A DNA stretch of 64,000 nucleotides from Membranipora membranacea (Eukaryota; Bryozoa; Gymnolaemata; Cheilostomatida; Membraniporidae): positions 2,232,001-2,296,000 of the forward strand of contig OU612075.1 of the NCBI GenBank assembly GCA_914767715.1. Direction: 5' to 3'. This document shows positions 57,011 to 64,000 of the stretch, in pieces. The translations under genes and the position numbers were made by a program. How positions within the stretch are numbered: the first letter of the stretch is position 1; the number at the start of each line of letters is the position of its first letter. The notes below the pieces were generated by a model. That model did no database searches and had not been told where the DNA came from. It saw only the letters and a program-made list of their open reading frames with translations.

Positions 57011-58825
57011 AGACTTATATTTCTACTATTACCAAGGAGCAACAGCGACGGAGTAACCAAGAAGTAACAGCTACTCCTTGCTATTACTATCGCAGTAGTG
57101 GGTGGACCGGCAGATCGTTTATGAAGCCGTGTAGTTTAAGTATTGAGGTTTCGAGAAAAATAGCAGTTAACAATATACATGACATTGATCATTTGTCTTT
57201 CGTATTAAAAAATCACAATCCAGAAGGCATCGAGTATGGTGGGGAATTAATCAATTGTCCGCCCCTAGATTAATCTATCTTAGATATACTTATATTCGAA
57301 TTATTGATTTGTAAAAATAAACAAATTGCATCTTGGTTTTTAGCATAATCAGAGCTGTAAAAGCTGGAATTCACATGGTGAGCAGTGCCTGGCTCTTCCC
57401 ATCCTGGACGGCGTTGGATGGAAAGTCACAATGTTCCTACCAACAGACTTTTGATCAAGTGTCATTCTATATTTTGCCTTTGCTCTATTTATAGAGAACG
57501 TCGTAGGTACGATACCTGAATTTCATTCCTCCATCGTTTTACATTCAAAGTCTGGACACTGCACATGCTTAGAAACCAACTTCTCATTGTTTCAATCACA
57601 ATAAAATGCCGCTTGAAATGAAGCTCTCATTCCATTAAATCACCTTGTGAGTTCTTGTTGAAGTTTATGCACCACGACTTAAAAATTCAAAAGGCATAAG
57701 TGACAGTAAAACTAATTGTTTCAGCGCCTTTCTGATGATACCGGACGCTTGCTTTTCGTTAGCCTTCCTCCAAAAAATTTCTGAGTTTTGTCACACCTAG
57801 CATGTTCTCCTGACAACACCAGGGCTCCAACCGACGACGAGAAAATAGGCTGCCTTTCTGATGATACCGGACGCTTGCTTTTTGTTAGCCTTCATCCAAA
57901 AAATTACTGAGTTTTGTCACACCTAGCATGTTCTCCTGACAACACCAGGGCTCCAACCGACGACAAGAAAACAGGCTGCCTCTGATCATACTTACACTGC
58001 ACTTGATTATTGCTACTGTCGAGGTTATATATAATCTTTATTACTGAACCAATGATCATCTTCTAAACATTAGAGGCGACCTTTAGAGGTTTCATCACAT
58101 TTTATCTTCTGAGCAAATGATTCATCCAACTGGGATTTTGAGAGAAGTGATACTGTGATTACAATTTTATTTTTTCCAATTTGAGACTCTCCAAAAGACG
58201 CTACTTTCAGATTCAAACATTACTGATACTGCTAAAAAGTTTATTAACAGCATGTGGCCCGATTTCAACCAATTTCACTCATATACTAACATTAGAAGAG
58301 TATCTTTTTAGTACCTTCACATCTCAGCTTTGAGTGAAAGTGAGTTGAAACTGTGCCATATGTTGTTAATGTAATGAACCTTATAGCAGTTTTTTTTAAA
58401 TTAAACTAAGAACTCCAGAATGATACCAAAAACCTGATTCCTTCACAATCACTTTAAATTTGAAACATGAGTTCTTTTTCAAATCATACATGAATTTACC
58501 TGAGGTCAAACATGTGATTTTGGATGCAAGATAATAAGGATATATTACCTAAGCTAATGGTAAAGCTTTAGCCACAGATAGTAATCTAGCTAGCGGATAA
58601 TACTCTTCACTTTTCTGATAGTCATTTTTGTTTTATTGTTCACAGCCAGATACATGATACAAAATTGTCCCCATAAAGGATGCCAAATAAATCTTGCAAA
58701 CGTTAGAAGTAGTAATTTTAGTCTGATACCAAAGGATTTTGTCCAGAAGCTGTTTCAGGGAAAATTAACAAGGTGTTGTCATGGTAATGAACTTGTTGTC
58801 GAGGTGATAATGGCAGCTACTCCAG
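57011..58825. other. Region between TRIM-B2 and the GY7 promoter
   Basis: The TRIM-B 3' flank (to 57717) matches unit 1. Then comes a tandemly doubled 126-bp stretch (57726-57851 and 57852-57977) that is single at 23872 and 26652. From 58026 to 58825 the sequence is found nowhere else in the window; the corresponding part is missing ahead of GY3 and GY4, taking their first exon with it. Confidence 0.55.
57726..57977. repeat. Tandem duplication, 2 x 126 bp
   Basis: Both halves start GCCTTTCTGATGATACCGG and match almost throughout. The minus strand is open across the unit, but the single copies show no selection for the frame. Confidence 0.8.
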
Positions 58826-59256
58826 TATGAAAAGGATGAGGAGAGCAAGAGAAAATCATTCCTGACTTTAACCTGCAGAGAAACATCAAGTGCGTAGATA
58901 TTTTTCTATTTTTCAATGAAGTTTAAACTCAACACTGAAGTTTGAAAACTGAAATGGTATCATTTTTAAATGAATGTCCTTCTTTTGTTGAATTCATAAA
59001 TTTCTTTATTTATAATTCCACATTGTTATCCTCTGTCTTTTTCAACTCTTCAATAATAATTTGACTTTAAACAAATTTTGCAAAAAAGTATTGAAAATAT
59101 TAATTAGGTAATTTCATTAAATTAATTTAAAAAATGAAAAAAATTATTTTTATTATATCCTGTGAATATCCATGTCCATTGATTGGTTGATTGGGTTTAG
59201 ACACATAACTGTTGCTTTTCAAATTAATTAATTTGGTAATATTTTTTTACTTTCAG
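58826..59256 (+). promoter_or_regulatory. GY7 promoter, leader exon and 5' intron
   Basis: A weakened TATA box TATGAAAAG (58826-58834) precedes the block AGGATGAGGAGAGC and leader bases shared with GY2 and GY6. A donor-like CAA|GTGCGT lies near 58890. The acceptor TTTCAG ends at 59256, eight bases before the ATG. Confidence 0.6.
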
Positions 59257-59264
59257 CCCTAATC

Positions 59265-60307
59265 ATGAAGTGTGTCATCGCTCTCGTCGCCATCATTGCC
59301 ATCGCCGCCGCTGCCGGGTAAGTTGGCTGTTTTACACTCCTTATTCGATAACCAGAAGTTTTACATTATTTCATACATTTTTGAACCATGGTGTCATTGT
59401 TATAATGCATATTTCTTTCACTGTCAGTCCATTGTCAAAGCAAAGAAAATGCAAGGTTGTTGGTTGCTGGAAAATTGTAGATTTGAGAAAAAAGTCAAAC
59501 TACTGTACTACTCATGTACTTATTCTTATTCCCTTATGGCTGCCCCCCTAATTTGATAGAGGGGGGGGGGGACAATTAATCACAGTAAAAAATACAAGGC
59601 TTATATTGACCTTTTGAACTCTTGTTAAAGTTACGACAGCAGCTCCAGCAGCGCCTCCTACGAGGTCGCCAAGTCCGCCTATGGAGTTAACAACCGTGGA
59701 TACGGATACAACAACGGATACAACAAGGGATACGGACTCTACAACCGTGGATACAACGGATACAACAAGGGATACGGACTCTACAACCGTGGATACAACA
59801 CATACAACAAGGGATACGGACTCTACAACCGCGGATACGGACGTCGTGCTGCTTACCCAGCCAAGAAGGTCGTTGCCAGCGGAAGCTACAGCGTTGAGTA
59901 CACCAACAAGTACAGACAGGACAAGTCTGCCAGCAACTCCTACGAGGTCACCAGAACCGTCGGAGCTTACAACAGCGGATACGGATATGGAGCTTACAAC
60001 CGCGGATACGGATACGGAGGTCGCACCGCCGGATACGGATATAACCGTAAGAGCTGTAAGTAGATTTAGTATTACCAGGTACTGTGATGTCTAATAAATT
60101 GCGCGTTCAAATCAGAAAACTCAGCTATAACGTTGACAGTGTGTTAGCTTTCTCCAGTAAAAACCAAACTGTCTAGTCTTCTTGCACATATTTATTTTTG
60201 CTGATGTGAGGAAACTGTTACTTGGTCTGTGTCTGGCCTGAATAAAACTTATTATTTACTACAATCATTGGTTATTACTATTTTTATTTGCAGACGGACT
60301 TTATTAG
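59265..60307 (+). CDS. GY7: Gly/Tyr-rich secreted protein, longest copy
   Basis: Intact, 163 residues from exons 59265-59317, 59631-60055 and 60294-60307. Signal peptide MKCVIALVAIIAIAAAAG. Exon 2 is the longest of the family (425 nt) because the block GYNKGYGLYNRGYN occurs three times; then the Lys/Val core (with KYRQDKSASNS in place of KYGQDKSASHS) and C-terminal GYGYG units. Exon 3 encodes YGLY and stop. The exon 2 acceptor is TTAAAG where others have TTACAG: AG is kept but the usual C before it is lost, which may weaken splicing. No Cys in the mature protein. AATAAA at 60442-60447. This is the only plus-strand copy of its subfamily with a signal exon. Confidence 0.82.
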
Positions 60308-61460
60308 GCCCTAACACTGATCTCACAACACGGAGATGGTACAGCTTATTGACACCGAAGACTCCTAAGAGATTAATTCAAATATTTATGTTATAAGTTT
60401 TTCTTTGCAAAATCTTTTGTGACTTTTTATTGTTTTTATTCAATAAATTTACTATCAATCCTCCATCCTGAAGCTGCTCATTCTCTAAAAGATCAAAATC
60501 AAGACCTTCTTGCTGTAGGGCAGGCTCTGCAATAAAAAATGTGCTTTTTGTGGAATTGTCACAAAACTCGGATCTTTGGATACTCTAAAGAGAAAATCTG
60601 ATCTAGTAATCTAACGGAAAAATTTGACTGAAAATCTGCAGTGTTAATGCACTTTCAATACTTACTCCACTGAAGATATAGTAGAACTGTGATATTATTA
60701 CATTACTCATGAAGGTTTTGATAGCTGTGTTTTTGGGGTTGCTATCCTCCTGCTCCAAAATCAAAACAGCTCAGAAACACAATCTTAACTTTTGGGATAT
60801 CGAACTGAACCATCCTGCTAGACTTGATAGATACATATGCACAATTTTTTTTTAATCTCATGGTCTTGCAAATCTTAGCAAAACTTAGCATTGGTGGCTG
60901 TGTTGATTTGAAGTAGAAGACAACACTGGGACCGCTAAATACTTATCAAGATACAATTAACCTTCACCAGTAGGCAACAAACTCAAAACTGAGATGACTG
61001 TTTATATATTATGATCGACATAACAAAAAATAACTGCCTCGATTCTAGAAAAAAAAATTGTTATACATCATTTTTTCCAATAATATATTTATTTGGAGAG
61101 TACGGATATTTGTGTTACTGAAACAAAATGGTGGAAGAGAGTTTGTTATTGAAATAATTCAAATTTTCAAATTCAACATATATTTATAACATCCAAATTT
61201 AGAAGGAGTACATCGTTACGCATCGAATATCAAAAAATAACTTTTGTGGTTACTGTATAAAAGCACTTGTTTGAAGGCTTCCAGATTGTGTTACATATGC
61301 ACTAACTGAAGCTGTGATTCAATCTACACTGTTTCTCAATCGTTTTCCAGGCTCAGTGTGTTGCAGTTTTAAAGCTATAGAAGAGCCTCCCCATATTTGG
61401 TATCATATTGAAGGTCTCAGTCTAATAAAGAGCACCGATGCAACCTTACCTTACCTTACC
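60308..61460. other. GY7 3' flank and start of unit 3
   Basis: Unit 3 begins at 60350 and matches 1-1690 without the SINE insertion. Colinearity stops at 61330; 136 bp of unrelated sequence ending in four CCTTA units (to 61465) joins straight to GY8 exon 2. About 2 kb present in unit 1 are missing. Confidence 0.6.
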
Positions 61461-61773
61461 TTACAACCGCAGATTCGGATATGGACGCCGCACTGCTGGA
61501 TATGGATACGGACGCCGTAACCTCGGATACGGATATAACCGCAAGAGCTGTAAGTAAATGATAGAGAATCTTGAGTGTACTTTTTCTTTGGAATGAAGTA
61601 TGAAAAGCCAGAAATTAAATTCTCATTTAGAGAACAGATCTGTCAAGCATCTTATGTCAGATCCAGTTTAAACATTTTTAAAGACCTTTAACTAAATCAG
61701 CCAACATTGTCTGCTCTGCTGGTCACATGACTCATATGCCACCCCTGTTTTATTTGTAGACGGACTCTACTAA
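61461..61773 (+). pseudogene. GY8: 3' fragment of a GY gene
   Basis: Only the last 89 nt of exon 2 (61461-61549, with RRNLGYGYNRKS and an intact donor) and exon 3 (61760-61773, YGLY) remain. It belongs to the GY1/GY5 subfamily. The break lies next to a (CCTTA)n tract, and the promoter, signal exon and most of exon 2 are gone. Confidence 0.85.
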
Positions 61774-63582
61774 ACTCGTTAACCAATCAGGACACACGAT
61801 ACTCTCAGGCTGAAATGGAATACTCAGGAATCAATGTTCGTGTTGAGGCATATCTTTGTATGATTTTTGGTTGGATTCAATTAATAAATTTTGATTGAAT
61901 TTGATAAAAAGTCTTATTGATAAAAATGTTGCACTGCTATAGTTTTCCAATAATCATAGTCATGGCTGCAATAATGGTGAAAGCGGACTGTAACATCATC
62001 TTGTGTTGTGGATAAGCTAAGCTCAATCTGATCTAAGAGCTGAGTTATTCCTGTCACCAGGCATCATAAGTTATACCAGAACTTTCAGCCTTACAGATAC
62101 TCATAGCCAAAGTGCCAATAGCCAATTTGTTTTTTGGTAATTAGCTGTGCTGAGAAACAGTGTAACAAAAACTAAAACAATAAGAATAAGTTGTTTCTCC
62201 CTTGGGTAAGGGCAGATAAATTTCGAAGTGATTAATTAATAGAGACTATAACTTCATTGCTGTCAGCTTGATCATGCTTATGCTTTATGATTAGTCATCA
62301 CTTGAACTTGTTCACATACAGAGCATTTGATAAGTCCTCACATCTCCTTCCTGATCTTCCACTCATCTGATATTCGGTCAGTCGTAAAAAACACATTCAG
62401 AACAGAACTTTCTTTCTGCAGGGCTATCACACCAAGTTAATGGGATTTCAAACTTTAACGGAGTGGTTTAGGGTGTGCCGTGAGGTGACGACCCAAGTTG
62501 AAAATAAGCGAGCGTTTGCACTGTCGATGATGAGTTGATCTGAAAATAGGACAGTTCTGTTCAGATCTTTGCATTCCTATTTTCTATGAGATCGCATTTA
62601 TAATAGAGCACATTGTTGAATTTTATGGAAAATAGTTAATTATACCTGACAGAGTGTTTAATTATTTTGTATTAAAAATAATCATTTTCTTCACAAATAA
62701 CATGCTGACCCAGCGTGATATGATATCAAAAATAGAAAAGTTTCAAGGATCATGAAGGGGCTACACAGAGCAAAATATGATCACAAGTGATCTAATATGT
62801 GGCAGTGTTCAGTATATAGTTAGGCTGTCAAACTAATTAGTGGCGAATGGCCATGATAAAAAGAAGTATATAGTTTATCATAAAATATCAAATTGATTTT
62901 TTTTAGCTCTCTTACTGAGCAAATTCTGCCATGTATAAGTTTAAAACACAAATTATATTACAAAATAAAACAGACAACAATGTCACCTGAGAATCAAATG
63001 TCATTTATATAAAACATTCAATCAGTAATAATATATGAATCTAATGTATTTTTGAGAAATTTCAATGGGGTAGTTGTAGTGGTGAGGTTAAAGCTGACAC
63101 CAGTTTCCCTTGTATAGAGCAGTTTAATTTTACATCCTATGTCTGTAGGAATGGGTAGTGCCAACATACAAATACCGCTCTCTGTAGCTACAGAGAGAAA
63201 TAAAGTTTATAAATGAAACCAGTTTTATGGACAATTGGTGAATTTGTTGGTCTAGTCTGTCAGCCGATTCCAGCTAGGCTGGAAGAGTACATCATAGAAT
63301 TTGACTGATGCCATAGATGCAAATCATTTAGAAAGATATTGTGTGGTATATATAAATATCAATATCAATGGCTGCAACTGATCAACAAGTTACAACCAAG
63401 AAGCCTTTTTTATATCATTAGCCATGCCCATATGGAACAATACAATTCGCATTATCCAAAAAGTATGATGGAAGGACACTTGGTATGGAGGGAGCACTTT
63501 GATGCAAATATTGATAAGCAAAGACTTTAATGAAATAATACACTACTTACTACATGTCCATCCATAAGAGCTATCCAAGCTT
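61774..63582. other. Intergenic region between GY8 and TRIM-A3
   Basis: Third copy of 4651-6514 with small indels. AATAAA follows exon 3 near 61885. No gene seen. Confidence 0.55.
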
Positions 63583-63725
63583 CTAATCGTACTTCAGTTT
63601 GTAGAAGAGAACAGCGTTCTCATCAGGTCTGGGTATAATGACAGAATCCCCATCAACGCGTATATCAAGAACATAGGAGGCTTTTGGTCGGTCTACTGGA
63701 TCGTGCAGTTCTCTCAAAAGATTTC
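63583..63725 (-). CDS. TRIM-A3, last exon only (gene runs out of window)
   Basis: 143-nt final exon with AG acceptor and stop, open, encoding the last propeller strands (VDGDSVIIPRPDENAVLFYK). It differs from TRIM-A1 and TRIM-A2 at several residues in the same variable stretch. Exons 1-7 would lie beyond base 64000, so integrity cannot be judged. Confidence 0.8.
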
Positions 63726-63882
63726 CTAAAATTTTTTGAAATATGACCGGATGCAAATAGATCATGTCATTGAGAGTGTCATTGAATAGAAACCTGATTC
63801 ATGCACCCTGATCAGTCGTTTGTGAAACAGATGGGTTAAACCTAGATAGGACTCTATTAACAGCTAAAGTGAGGCACCTGAT

Positions 63883-64000
63883 AATCACTGCATTTCCATG
63901 GTAGTGTTGAGGTCGACCTGAGGCTAATAAGCCTTAGCTTCGAGCTATGGAAATGTCTCCGAGATCGCCCTGAGCTCCAAAGCTCAGGTCGCACATTTCG
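63883..64000. mobile_element. TIR element in intron 7 of TRIM-A3, cut by window end
   Basis: Left part of the element described at 6815-7138, in the same intron position. Confidence 0.5.

Overview
The window is animal nuclear DNA. It is AT-rich, its genes are split into short exons with GT-AG introns of a few hundred bases, it carries poly(A) signals and TATA boxes, and it holds degenerate tRNA-derived and DNA-transposon repeats. The gene content (RING/B-box/coiled-coil/beta-propeller TRIM proteins and secreted Gly/Tyr-rich proteins) suggests an invertebrate, perhaps a marine lophotrochozoan; the phylum cannot be fixed from sequence alone. There are no prokaryotic features. Exon structures below were rebuilt by hand from splice sites, reading frame and comparison between copies.

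The whole window is a tandem segmental duplication. Unit 1 is about 1-28345, unit 2 about 28346-60349, and unit 3 starts at 60350 and runs out of the window. The array probably also continues to the left, because base 1 lies in the 3' flank of a preceding gene copy. Each complete unit has the same order: GY gene (+), TRIM-A (-), GY gene (-), TRIM-B (+), GY gene(s) (+). Units 1 and 2 differ mostly by insertions and deletions: a composite tRNA-SINE insertion, a solo-LTR-like element, a 593-bp hAT-like element, a 4.2-kb TIR element, a small retroposon, and a local duplication of the last GY gene of unit 1.

TRIM genes: TRIM-A1 (6515-12333, -) and TRIM-B2 (52270-57010, +) each have eight exons that join into an open 622-codon frame with RING, two B-box-like zinc modules, coiled coil and a C-terminal six-bladed-propeller-like region. 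TRIM-B1 (18365-23172) is dead: a stop in the RING, and a retroposon replacing the end of exon 7. TRIM-A2 (36882-42635) keeps its frame but has lost the GT donor of exon 5. TRIM-A3 is represented by its last exon only. So each unit keeps one intact TRIM, and a different one.

GY genes: eight copies of a small secreted Gly/Tyr/Asn/Arg-rich protein gene. It has a signal-peptide exon (53 nt in most copies), one long repeat exon, and a 14-nt terminal exon that supplies the C-terminus Y-G-L-Y. Copies at 13783-14635 (-), 33562-35007 (+), 44084-45024 (-) and 59265-60307 (+) look intact. Those at 3860, 25529, 27730 and 61461 are broken in different ways. No close named family can be assigned; tyrosine-rich structural or adhesive material is the likeliest role.

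The most notable items are the co-amplified TRIM/GY array, the 14-nt C-terminal exon, the excess of amino-acid change in the TRIM-A propeller, and several mobile elements dated by an empty site in the sister unit.
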